A DNA stretch of 64,000 bases, from contig JAUNRX010000002.1 in the NCBI GenBank assembly GCA_030539495.1, forward strand, positions 32,740 through 96,739. The letters run 5' to 3'. The position numbers and the translations under genes were made by a program. The notes beneath the pieces were generated by a model that saw only the letters and a list, made by a program, of their open reading frames with translations, was not told the DNA's origin and made no database searches. Positions 16,614 through 24,733 of this stretch are shown here, one piece after another (position 1 is the stretch's first letter; every line of letters starts with the position of its first letter). Origin of the DNA: a bacterium (lineage in GTDB: Bacteria > Bacillota > Clostridia > Lachnospirales > Lachnospiraceae).

Positions 16614-18557
16614 TTTTAATTCGCATACATGGTTATTAAGCTCTGTCTCTGTTTCCACCATACGCTCTAACAGGCTCTCTTGGTTCTTCTCCTCTTTGGC
16701 AATCTTCTCTTCCAATTCTGTTAGCTTTTGATAATCTGAGGCAATTTCCGGATTTATCTGCTGCATTTGTAAAGCTGCCAGATGCTCCTCGCTTTCTGTC
16801 AGCATCTTCTCATATTTTTCTAATTGCTGTTTCAATCTCGACAAGACTTTTCCAGGATTATAATATGTCTTCTTATCAAACACATCCGATAGCGTTGGCT
16901 CTGCTTTCTGAGGCTTATTAGGAGCCACCTTTGTCTCATTCGTACTATGCTTTTTCTCAAGATATTCCTCATATCCCATAGGATAATACTGTACCTGGCT
17001 TTCTTCAAAACTTAAAATCCCTGTTGCGATCTCACGAATAAAATAACGGTCATGAGAGACAAAGAGAATCGTTCCCGTATAAGTTTTAAGCATCTGTTCC
17101 AATGCTTCCTTTCCAATCAGGTCCATATGGTTTGTGGGTTCATCCAAGATTAAAAGATTTGGCTGACGTTTAAATAACTTACATAATGCCAGGCGCACTT
17201 TCTCACCACCAGAAAGCTGTCCTAATTCTTTAAATACATCATCCTGGGAAAATAAAAAGCTTCCCAGCGCATTTCGTACCTCAACCTCTTTTAATGTAGG
17301 GTATTCATCCCAGAAATCATCCAATACTGTCTTCTTTGGATCCTTACTTTCCGCAACTGCTGCCTGCTGGTCAAAATACTCCCACTCAACTCGAGGCCCA
17401 AACGAATAGGTTCCTCCAAGCTTATCAATGGTTCCTACAAGTGTCTTTAATAAGGTGGATTTTCCTTTTCCATTCTCACCGATCACAGCAATTCGGTCCC
17501 CACGGTTCATTTGAAAGGATACTTTGCTAAGAAGCGTATCATATCCAATCTGAAGTCCTTTCACCGTCAAAACCTCTGTATAGCTTGTAACCCTTGGTAC
17601 AAACTGTCCCTGAAATGCTTTTGTATCAAATCTGCGTGGTTTCTCCACCTTCACCATATGTTCAATCACCTTGCGCTTTGATCTTGTTGCTGCTACCTTT
17701 GTAGGAGTATTCTTCCACTTCTCAATCCACTCTGTCAGACGTTTTATCTCTGCTTGCTGTTCTTCATAGTCCTTTTCCTGCTTCTCCATTGCTTCTTCCT
17801 TTTGATGAAGAAAAGCAGTGTAATTTCCTTTGTACCTCTTGATATGATGATATTCAATTTCATAGGTTATATCTATGACATGGTCTAAGAACATTCGATC
17901 ATGGGATACAATAACGACTGCTTTATCGTAATTTTTTAGATACCCCTCCAGCCATTCTATAGTTGGCATATCCAAATGGTTGGTTGGCTCATCCAACAGC
18001 ATTATATCCGGCCTGCTAAGTAATAACTTGACGAAGGCAATCTTCGTCTGCTGCCCTCCTGATAATGTTCCAATCGGTCTATCTAAATCCGATAGTTCAA
18101 AACCAAATCGCTGAAAAACGGTCTTCATATCCTGTTGATATGAGTACCCTCTGAGTGCCTCCATCTTTGCCTGAAGAGACGCGTACTCATTTAAAAGCTG
18201 TGAACTTGACTGCTGTTTTAATAACTCGCTTATCTTAAGCATTCTCGTTTCACATTCAAACACGGGCGCAAACACTTTTAAGATTTCCTGTTCCACCGTA
18301 ATCTCACTATCTTCAAAGCTAATCTGCTTTAGATATCCAATACGCTGTGTGCCAGCCATTGTAATACCACATTCCTCATCACTATCTAAATTACTCATTT
18401 CAATTTCTCCGGAGATCAATTTCATCAGCGTAGTCTTTCCACACCCATTCCGTCCAATTACAGCAATTTTCTCCGAATCATGAATTTCAAAGTTTACATC
18501 CTCTAATATTAAATCTGCAGCATATTTTACAATTGCATGTCTAATCTGATATCTCAT
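16611..18557 (-). CDS. ABC-F family ATPase (ribosome-associated)
   Basis: 648-aa soluble protein with two ABC ATPase domains and no membrane segment. ABC1 (about 4-255) has Walker A GRNGCGKTT, signature LSGGQQTK and Walker B MLLDEPTNHLD. ABC2 (about 330-540) has GENGKGKST, LSGGEKVR and LILDEPTNHMD. The linker between them (about 250-325) is helical and very basic at its tip (ATRSKRKVIEHM), as expected for the arm that enters the ribosomal E site. A coiled-coil tail follows (about 565-648). ABC-F proteins either tune translation or protect ribosomes from antibiotics. The leader peptide and terminator upstream point to drug-inducible expression. A GAGGTG ribosome binding site precedes the ATG at 18557. 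Confidence 0.93.
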   Translation of the reverse strand: MRYQIRHAIVKYAADLILEDVNFEIHDSEKIAVIGRNGCGKTTLMKLISGEIEMSNLDSDEECGITMAGTQRIGYLKQISFEDSEITVEQEILKVFAPVFECETRMLKISELLKQQSSSQLLNEYASLQAKMEALRGYSYQQDMKTVFQRFGFELSDLDRPIGTLSGGQQTKIAFVKLLLSRPDIMLLDEPTNHLDMPTIEWLEGYLKNYDKAVVIVSHDRMFLDHVIDITYEIEYHHIKRYKGNYTAFLHQKEEAMEKQEKDYEEQQAEIKRLTEWIEKWKNTPTKVAATRSKRKVIEHMVKVEKPRRFDTKAFQGQFVPRVTSYTEVLTVKGLQIGYDTLLSKVSFQMNRGDRIAVIGENGKGKSTLLKTLVGTIDKLGGTYSFGPRVEWEYFDQQAAVAESKDPKKTVLDDFWDEYPTLKEVEVRNALGSFLFSQDDVFKELGQLSGGEKVRLALCKLFKRQPNLLILDEPTNHMDLIGKEALEQMLKTYTGTILFVSHDRYFIREIATGILSFEESQVQYYPMGYEEYLEKKHSTNETKVAPNKPQKAEPTLSDVFDKKTYYNPGKVLSRLKQQLEKYEKMLTESEEHLAALQMQQINPEIASDYQKLTELEEKIAKEEKNQESLLERMVETETELNNHVCELK

Positions 18558-18586
18558 CTTTCTTCACCTCTATCTAAGCGCTAAAA

Positions 18587-18611
18587 CAAAGTGTCAGTTC
18601 CACACACTTTG
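18587..18611 (-). promoter_or_regulatory. Second hairpin in the ABC-F leader
   Basis: On the minus strand CAAAGTGT (18611-18604) pairs with ACACTTTG (18594-18587) with a 9-base loop, followed by TTTT. It lies between the attenuator terminator and the ABC-F ribosome binding site, and could be a second, weak terminator. Confidence 0.45.
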
Positions 18612-18645
18612 CTAGCATCACTTTGGCTTGTTGTTCGCATAAATC

Positions 18646-18680
18646 AAAAAAGGCCATAGCAGGAATACCTACTATGACCT
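18646..18680 (-). terminator. Intrinsic terminator inside the ABC-F leader (attenuator)
   Basis: Minus-strand stem GGTCATAGTAGG / CCTGCTATGGCC (12 pairs, two of them G-U) with a 4-base loop and six T. It lies between the leader-peptide stop codon and the ABC-F start, so readthrough is required for ABC-F expression. Confidence 0.85.
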
Positions 18681-18706
18681 AGATCTATAATAAATCAAAT
18701 TATTTT

Positions 18707-18784
18707 TTATCTACTCATTGTAAAAGAAGGTAACCAACTATATTCTAACTGCTGTTTTCTACACATATTTTTCTTACTCATCAT
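18707..18784 (-). CDS. Leader peptide of the ABC-F gene, 25 aa
   Basis: A short ORF from ATG 18784 to TAA 18707 with a near-perfect ribosome binding site (AGGAGG, 8 bases upstream). The peptide starts MMSKKNMCRKQQ and ends WLPSFTMSR. It lies just downstream of a good promoter and 27 bases before the terminator stem, with the ABC-F gene beyond. This is the layout of ribosome-stalling leader peptides that control antibiotic-resistance ABC-F genes, such as those upstream of msrD or vmlR. The peptide itself is not one I recognise. Attenuation is inferred from layout. Confidence 0.72.
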   Translation of the reverse strand: MMSKKNMCRKQQLEYSWLPSFTMSR

Positions 18785-18816
18785 TGTTTGTTCCTCCTTT
18801 TCTTTATATAACTCAT

Positions 18817-18845
18817 ATAATACCATATAATACCATTTGCAACAA
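18817..18845 (-). promoter_or_regulatory. Promoter of the ABC-F leader transcript
   Basis: On the minus strand TTGTTG (18845-18840), 17-base spacer, TATTAT (18822-18817). A tandem repeat of ATAATACCAT (plus-strand reading) overlaps the -10 region. Confidence 0.6.
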
Positions 18846-18868
18846 GGGGTTCTTTTTACATTTTAAGG

Positions 18869-19942
18869 CTATTTAATATCATCTAATAATTCCATTGCTA
18901 CATACTCTACAGAATAGTTACCTATAACAGTTCTTGGGGCCACGTTATTATCTCTACCTAAAAACATATAAAAGTGATAATCTTCATTCTTACTTTTTCC
19001 TACGACATTCATATCAAATTCAATGAATAGTCTGTCATAATTATATTCAGGATTATCAGCATATCCATTAATAAATCCTTCATAATCGTCATCATCATTT
19101 AAATTTTCTTCTTGCCTTTTAACGACAAAATGTACCTTTTGCTCACTATTTGGTAATAAATTAATCGTACACTTTTCAGAATTTATATGCTGCATTGCTT
19201 TCAAAATTAAATAAGACCCCTCTGGATTATCGTCATATTCCTTTAAAAAGGAAATATTTAAATTCTTTATATTTATTTCATTTATAACTGTTCTTCCTAT
19301 ATTTCTTAATATAAATGATAATACAAATGACTGTTCTCTTTCAGTGCTTTTATCAAAATTAAAAACATTACCCCAAAAAGCATATTTTGAATGATAAGAT
19401 CTTACCTCAGCAAAAGTATTCGCTATATCTACAAAAGGAATCTCTATATCTTCACATAATCTATTTATTAGAGCACTCTGTTCTTTTGATATTTTCTCAA
19501 ACTCCTTTGAAGTTAAAATTCTAGAGTTAATATCTGTTGCTACTTCAATAATTTCATCCTGTTTATCCAAAATTCTCTTATCTGCAAAAGTCATTGATTT
19601 ACTTAGCTTTTCGGTATACCCAGTTACAAAAATTTTATATCGTTTAAATAATGCCTCTTTATTTTGATTGTTATCCGGAAAACTTTTTCCTAAACACAAA
19701 TATTCATCATAGTACCTATCGAATTCAGTTCTTAGTTCTTTTTCTGAATAATGAGGATTTGATTTTTGAAGCTCCTTACAATATGTATTTACCAGTATTT
19801 CAAAATATTCTTTAAATAATTCATTATTTTCTCCTTCCATAGCTTTTTTAATTTGTTTATTAGTTCTGTTTGTTTCCTCAATCGTATCAACTACTCCATT
19901 AAAAAATCCCTTCATACAATTGTCGATTAAGTCTTCACTCAT
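18869..19942 (-). CDS. Hypothetical protein (no family recognised)
   Basis: About 357 aa, soluble, charged and AT-rich in codon use. The N-terminal 200 residues are predominantly helical (for example DTIEETNRTNKQIKKAMEG and SKEQSALINRLCEDIE). The C-terminal part looks beta-rich with aromatic residues and an acidic loop (NDDDDYEGFINGYADNPEY). No catalytic motif, signal peptide or membrane segment is visible. The start is uncertain: ATG 19942 lacks a ribosome binding site, while GTG 19975 has GGAG 10 bases upstream and would add 11 residues. It stands alone between the ABC-F leader and a pseudogene, in what looks like accessory DNA. Function unknown. Confidence 0.75.
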   Translation of the reverse strand: MSEDLIDNCMKGFFNGVVDTIEETNRTNKQIKKAMEGENNELFKEYFEILVNTYCKELQKSNPHYSEKELRTEFDRYYDEYLCLGKSFPDNNQNKEALFKRYKIFVTGYTEKLSKSMTFADKRILDKQDEIIEVATDINSRILTSKEFEKISKEQSALINRLCEDIEIPFVDIANTFAEVRSYHSKYAFWGNVFNFDKSTEREQSFVLSFILRNIGRTVINEINIKNLNISFLKEYDDNPEGSYLILKAMQHINSEKCTINLLPNSEQKVHFVVKRQEENLNDDDDYEGFINGYADNPEYNYDRLFIEFDMNVVGKSKNEDYHFYMFLGRDNNVAPRTVIGNYSVEYVAMELLDDIK

Positions 19943-20150
19943 TTTTTCACAGATTTTAGCTATCGTAAATGTCACTCTCAATATTCTCCATTTTATAATT
20001 AGTTATTTACCAAATTACTAGACTTTAGATAAAATAGTAATTTAGCATATCATCAAAAATAATATTCTATAATATTATAAGAATTATGTCTATTAAAATC
20101 CTTTAAATAATAAACATAAGATTGATTCGTGTAAGAAAGGAGGTATCACT

Positions 20151-20521
20151 ATGTCCGAATTACTTACGGAACAACTAACACAAAAAATCATCTCCGACAT
20201 TAACAATCAGCTGCAATTAAATTATCTCAACTTGCAGACAACAGTTGACTTATTAGAAGCTGGACAAAGCCTATACTGCAGTATCCTTACAACTTCCAGC
20301 CAAAGAAATCGCCAAGGAGATTCAGCCATGTAAGTCATTATACGGACATCAAAATACATGTCCTGACCAATTCTGTTTCTTTGGAGGTGGTATTCCTCTT
20401 ATGGTTAATACCGTTTGTATTGGTGCAATCGTTGTCAGTGGTGGGAACGGTGGATCAGGATACCTCGATTGCAAGGCATATTGTTGGCACGTTTCTGGAT
20501 GAGAATTTTCCCAGAAACTAA
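20151..20521 (+). pseudogene. Decayed GlcG/HbpS/PduO-C-like (haem-degrading fold) gene
   Basis: A strong ribosome binding site (AAAGGAGGT, 7 bases before ATG 20151) opens a frame that breaks after about 40 codons. Fragments in other frames restore the family pattern: KAYTAVSLQLPAKEIAKEI, then FFGGGIPLMVN and IGAIVVSGGNGGSGYLD, then a tail GTFLDENFPRN ending at 20521. The central VVDxxG/RMD segment of the family is missing, so the gene has an internal deletion and at least two frameshifts. GlcG-like proteins often accompany glycolate or diol metabolism, and pduL lies next door on the other strand. The family assignment rests on the GGGIP...IGA..VSGG pattern. Confidence 0.6.
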
Positions 20522-20557
20522 AAAAGCAGAGAAACATTTTTGCTTCTCTGCTTTTTT
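20521..20557. terminator. Bidirectional intrinsic terminator
   Basis: AAAAAGCAGAGA pairs with TCTCTGCTTTTTT. It ends pduL on the minus strand and the pseudogene on the plus strand. Confidence 0.85.
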
Positions 20558-20565
20558 CTATCGTA

Positions 20566-21165
20566 TTAGTTATTTGATTTACGTAATACAACATAGTCTT
20601 TATTCTTTAAGGCACATGCATTTGCTTCATCCGTATCCAGATGCATTTCCAATTCAAACTGCTCAGAAACACGTACAAGAACGTTTCCTAAGATTACCTT
20701 GCGTTCTCCAAACGTTTCTACTTCTACAATTTCCTTATCTTTCACGCCAAATACTTCTGCTTGTTTTGGTGACATGTGGATATGACGAAGTGCTACAATG
20801 GTTCCTTTTTCTAGATTAACAGTTCCATTAGGACCAACCAATTCTAATCCAGGTGTAACTTCAAGATCTCCAGACTCTTTAATTGGAGCCTTTACTCCAA
20901 GACGAAAGCTATCTGTAAGTGAAATTTCCACTTGGCTCTCTTTACGCACTGGTCCAAGGATACGAACGTTCTCGAATTCTCCTTTTGGTCCACGAATTGT
21001 GATTGTCTCATTACTTGCAAACTGTCCTGGCTGTACAAGATCTACCTTTTTTGTAAGCTCATATCCCTCTCCAAATAGAATTTCTAAATCTTCTTTTGAG
21101 ATATGAACATGTTTATTCGATATTCCAACTGATATCTTCGGTTGTATTGTTTGTTCGTTTTGCAT
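20566..21165 (-). CDS. pduL: Phosphate propanoyltransferase / PduL-type phosphotransacylase
   Basis: 199-aa PduL-family enzyme exchanging CoA for phosphate on propionyl-CoA or acetyl-CoA. The two zinc-binding His motifs are visible: GISNKHVHIS near residue 15-25 and LRHIHMSP near 126-133. The N-terminus is short, with no obvious amphipathic encapsulation peptide, so a cytosolic enzyme is more likely than one in a microcompartment. The ATG at 21165 has GGAG 8 bases upstream. No other microcompartment or diol genes are nearby apart from the decayed GlcG-like gene, so it probably serves as a stand-alone phosphotransacetylase. Confidence 0.92.
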   Translation of the reverse strand: MQNEQTIQPKISVGISNKHVHISKEDLEILFGEGYELTKKVDLVQPGQFASNETITIRGPKGEFENVRILGPVRKESQVEISLTDSFRLGVKAPIKESGDLEVTPGLELVGPNGTVNLEKGTIVALRHIHMSPKQAEVFGVKDKEIVEVETFGERKVILGNVLVRVSEQFELEMHLDTDEANACALKNKDYVVLRKSNN

Positions 21166-21225
21166 TTTTTTAACTCCATTTTTCTAACTGTACTCTGATT
21201 ATTAAAATCATCACTATTCTATCAT

Positions 21226-21255
21226 ATTATAGGTTCATTTGATACTATTTTGTAA
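21226..21255 (-). promoter_or_regulatory. Candidate promoter of pduL
   Basis: On the minus strand TTACAA (21255-21250), 18-base spacer, TATAAT (21231-21226), about 60 bp before the start codon. Confidence 0.45.
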
Positions 21256-21343
21256 ATTTTGAGTTGTACTATTGTTGGGCTGTATGGATATATAAGATTT
21301 ACGGTGTATTATGCCCAATTCATCTTCCTAAACATCCATAACT

Positions 21344-21372
21344 AAAAATGACCCATACCGGGTCATTTTTTT
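21344..21372. terminator. Intrinsic terminator
   Basis: AAAAATGACCC pairs with GGGTCATTTTT, with T-runs on both sides. It lies just past the stop of the 41-aa ORF. The surrounding gap 21166-21689 otherwise holds that small ORF and the pduL promoter. Confidence 0.85.
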
Positions 21373-21378
21373 AGCTGC

Positions 21379-21504
21379 TTATTTCTTTTCTAAATTTCTA
21401 ATTTCACGAGCTAATTTTCTACATATACCTAAGTTATCATTTCCATTCTCAGAAAGGATATGCAGCTTTTCACTCAAAATGGCAATTTTCTGTTGGTTTG
21501 TCAT
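21379..21504 (-). CDS. Small helical protein, 41 aa (unrecognised)
   Basis: A complete small ORF from ATG 21504 to TAA 21379 with GAAGG about 7 bases upstream and an intrinsic terminator directly behind it. The peptide is amphipathic and basic at its C-terminus (MTNQQKIAILSEKLHILSE..., ending RKLAREIRNLEKK), consistent with one or two helices. It forms its own small transcription unit between the ABC cassette and pduL. No family recognised. Coding is supported by ribosome binding site, terminator and composition. Confidence 0.55.
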   Translation of the reverse strand: MTNQQKIAILSEKLHILSENGNDNLGICRKLAREIRNLEKK

Positions 21505-21689
21505 TTTTTCGCCTTCTTTCTAACACTAGGCCATTGTTCTGCTCCAAAAGAGAGTACAACCACGGTCAAAATTAAGTTGAAAAATAGTTTTTCTTCTTAT
21601 CAAGCAACATTAGTTTAGTTCCCAAACATCCAATTGTCAAGTTTTTCCTTACTCATAATTTTCTAACTATAATATAGGAGTACTTCCTA

Positions 21690-23975
21690 CTATCTTTCAA
21701 ATGATTTATTCCATACTCTGCAAGTAACCATGAGCCCTAGTCCCCCTAACAACAAACAAATTGCATAGGAAATTATGCATTGGGTCCATGAACTCTTAAG
21801 CAATAATTCAATTACACTAAGCGGCAGTAAAAAGCTTACTGCCTGGCCTTGCTTAATTCCTCCCATTACTAAGAGTGTCGGAATTAATAACAGTAGTAGA
21901 GAAATTAATAATGCCTGTTCTCGCTTCTTTACTACTACAGAAATAGACAGAATTCCCCCACCAATACAGCACAAAGTAAGGAATCGTACGATTACAATAA
22001 GCATTAGGAATTGCTCTATGGTGATACGATAACTCTTCGTTCTCATCCATGCCAAGCTTGCAAGCATACTATTTCTTCCAGGAAGACCATATAATTTGTT
22101 TATATTATAAAATTCAACTCCTGAAAGTGTTACTGCGATTACTATCGAAACAAGCACTACCTGTAACACCTTCCTTACAATAAAAGCTCCACGTCCTCTT
22201 TCTGCCGCACGAAGAATATAGGATGACTTTACCTGCCGCTCATAAGCAAATAATACATAGCAGTACAAGATTAAGAAGGCAATGGCCTTACAAGCAAAAA
22301 TACGGTGCTCTGCAAAAGACGTCTCTCCAATCAGTCTCTCATATCCATTAGGATTTACAATGCTGCATCGTATCTTGTTCTTATTTTCATAAGCACTCGA
22401 TGCATCCACACTTTTTTGGAAGTCTGTAACCGCATTCTCTTTGCTCTCAATATATTCAAACCGATGTTCTATCATTTCGAATTCTGCATAAGTAATTTTT
22501 CCCAAAGCATACTGTTTTTCATATGCCTCCTTCTCTTTTCTATACGCTTCAAGTTCAGCCATAACTTTCGCTATATAGCCTGACACCTCATTCACTGGCT
22601 TTCCTTCATTGTCTTTATAAAACTGATTTAAATAAATCGATCTATTATCATATACTTTTGTTGTATCCCCGGCCATCCCATTTTTTATAACAAAGATTAA
22701 TAAAACTGTCACTAATAATCCACCTTGAAAGAATATACTTTTAAACATCTCAAATCCAAAGAAATGCGCTTTTGTCATAATGACATATGCTCGTTCCCAT
22801 AATCGTTTTATCGCTAACAATAATCGACTGGTTCCTTCATTTGGATAACTTCTCATAGCCCAAAGCATTGTCAGCATTACAGTAAGTAACAAGACAGTGA
22901 TCATTATAATCATTAGTACCTTTACCAAATTCACAGGCGTTCCAAATAGATTAATATTAAGATATTGACCACACAACTCACCATACTCAATGACTCCAAA
23001 CAGATTATTGTACTTAAAGAATACAAAGGCACTCTGTATAGAGACTGCTTTGTATAAAATGAATTCAATTACAGTGAATAATCCGATTATAATCATGCTG
23101 ACAGTAACATCACTCATAAATGAAAATATCATATAGACTAACATTGCAACTCCCATACCGCCAAGACATTTCACAGCTAGATACTTCCATAAAAATCGTA
23201 AAATGGTACAGGAATACTGCACTTTCATAAACCGTTCAATGGATTGAACAGAACCAAAAAGGCTCTCTTTTCCACCATACAAGTATAAAGACAGAAGCAG
23301 ATTACTGCCATATAAAATACAATTCACCAAAATAGAAGCAACAAACAAAATTAAAATTCGCTTAAATACAAGTCTTCCTCTCCCGTTTGGAGTACTATGG
23401 ATCACATTACACAGACCATTCCTTCGTTCAGCGATTAACCGCATACATAAAGCAAATAATACAAATATAGCTAAATACTCCGTCAGCCGGAACTTAAAAA
23501 ATGCCTCGATCCCAAGTGTATTCTCTAATGATAGCTCATTTGCATTACAATCTGCAAAATCCTCTACCGTCTTTTGAATATTTTTATATGTATAACTGCC
23601 TTTGTCAGCAAAGATACTTGCCCTATCGTATTTTTTTTTATTTTCCTTAATGTTATTTAAATAATCGTCATAAGACGACAAGTATGTCAATTGTGTAATC
23701 ACTAGTTCCATGCTGTAGGACTTAGGGCCCCAGTTTCCATCTTCTTTCTTTTTGCTTTCTTCTATCGTCTTTAATGCTTCTGAAAAAGGCTGTTTCTGAT
23801 ATTCTTTGATCTGTGCTTTATATTCTTTTGCTACTACTCTGACATCATCTGTAATTTCATATTCCTTCAAAACGTCATATTGTTCTTTTACAAATAGGAG
23901 GCTGTTAAGTACAATAATTGTTAGTACAAAGAAAAGAAATTTCTTATCACTAATAATTCGTCTTGTTTCTGTCAT
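21690..23975 (-). CDS. ABC-2-type transporter permease, tandem-duplicated
   Basis: 761-aa membrane protein made of two related halves (about 1-400 and 410-761). Each half has an N-terminal helix, an outer domain of 100 to 150 residues, then a bundle of helices. The halves share a cytoplasmic motif: ERRNGLCNVIHSTPNGRGR in the first and ERQVKSSYILRAAERGRGA in the second, which supports an internal duplication. It is the permease partner of the ATPase gene that overlaps it by 4 bases. The substrate is unknown; the layout resembles peptide or lantibiotic-immunity-type export systems. The ATG at 23975 overlaps the ATPase stop. Confidence 0.85.
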   Translation of the reverse strand: MTETRRIISDKKFLFFVLTIIVLNSLLFVKEQYDVLKEYEITDDVRVVAKEYKAQIKEYQKQPFSEALKTIEESKKKEDGNWGPKSYSMELVITQLTYLSSYDDYLNNIKENKKKYDRASIFADKGSYTYKNIQKTVEDFADCNANELSLENTLGIEAFFKFRLTEYLAIFVLFALCMRLIAERRNGLCNVIHSTPNGRGRLVFKRILILFVASILVNCILYGSNLLLSLYLYGGKESLFGSVQSIERFMKVQYSCTILRFLWKYLAVKCLGGMGVAMLVYMIFSFMSDVTVSMIIIGLFTVIEFILYKAVSIQSAFVFFKYNNLFGVIEYGELCGQYLNINLFGTPVNLVKVLMIIMITVLLLTVMLTMLWAMRSYPNEGTSRLLLAIKRLWERAYVIMTKAHFFGFEMFKSIFFQGGLLVTVLLIFVIKNGMAGDTTKVYDNRSIYLNQFYKDNEGKPVNEVSGYIAKVMAELEAYRKEKEAYEKQYALGKITYAEFEMIEHRFEYIESKENAVTDFQKSVDASSAYENKNKIRCSIVNPNGYERLIGETSFAEHRIFACKAIAFLILYCYVLFAYERQVKSSYILRAAERGRGAFIVRKVLQVVLVSIVIAVTLSGVEFYNINKLYGLPGRNSMLASLAWMRTKSYRITIEQFLMLIVIVRFLTLCCIGGGILSISVVVKKREQALLISLLLLLIPTLLVMGGIKQGQAVSFLLPLSVIELLLKSSWTQCIISYAICLLLGGLGLMVTCRVWNKSFER

Positions 23976-24733
23976 CGTTCTTCCCCCAAGAAATACATAT
24001 AGACATCCTCTAACGAGTACCGTCCCCCGATTGGCTCCTCAACATGCTGTTTTACCGACTCGACTAATTCTTCCGGCTTTCCACTATTCACCAAAGTTCC
24101 ATCTTTTATTAATAATGTCTGTTTTGCGATGGTTTCAACATCACTTACAATATGAGTTGCGATAATGACGATTTTTTCTTGTCCCAGCTTTCCAATAAAG
24201 TCTCGTAGACGAATTCTCTCTTTTGGATCAAGCCCTGCTGTTGGTTCATCCAAAATTAGTATTTGTGGGTTGCCGAGAAGAGCCTGAGCAAGGAGAATTC
24301 TTTGTTTCATTCCCCCTGAATAACCTGCTATTTTTCTATTTGCATCCTTTTTAAGATTTACCACTGATAGTAATGATTCAATCTGTTTTCTTGCTTCTCT
24401 CTTTTTTAATCCTTTTAGCTCCGCGATATAATAAAGAAATGTCTTTCCTGTAAACTGGTCATAGCTTCCTTGCTGTTGTGGCATATATCCTAACATTCTG
24501 CGATATGATTTTTCCAAAGTAAGAATTTCTTTTCCATTTACAAGTATTTCACCCTTTGTACGACGGATATTATCCGTAATTAGATTCATTAGTGTACTCT
24601 TTCCCGCTCCATTTGGACCAAGCAATGCATAAATGCCTTCATTGAATGTATAGTTAAACTCATTTAACGCCGTTTTATTACCATATTTCTTGGTTACCTT
24701 CTTTAATTCTAGTTCAACTTTCTTTTCCATCAC
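23972..24733 (-). CDS. ABC transporter ATP-binding protein
   Basis: 253-aa ATPase of the ABC-2 exporter type. Walker A is GPNGAGKST, Q-loop YMPQQQGSYDQF, signature YSGGMKQR, Walker B ILILDEPTAGLDP and H-loop ATHIV. The C-terminal part continues as an EVxK-like region. It overlaps the lipoprotein gene upstream and the permease gene downstream by 4 bases each, so the three are translated as a coupled unit. It energises the permease encoded at 21690-23975. Confidence 0.94.
   Translation of the reverse strand: MMEKKVELELKKVTKKYGNKTALNEFNYTFNEGIYALLGPNGAGKSTLMNLITDNIRRTKGEILVNGKEILTLEKSYRRMLGYMPQQQGSYDQFTGKTFLYYIAELKGLKKREARKQIESLLSVVNLKKDANRKIAGYSGGMKQRILLAQALLGNPQILILDEPTAGLDPKERIRLRDFIGKLGQEKIVIIATHIVSDVETIAKQTLLIKDGTLVNSGKPEELVESVKQHVEEPIGGRYSLEDVYMYFLGEER

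Noticed and set aside
16611-18557. ABC transporter ATPase with a missing permease
   Set aside because: Two ATPase domains in one soluble chain with a basic linker and coiled-coil tail are the ABC-F pattern, which does not use a permease.
20566-21165. Bacterial microcompartment locus
   Set aside because: Only pduL is present; no shell proteins or encapsulation peptide are visible.
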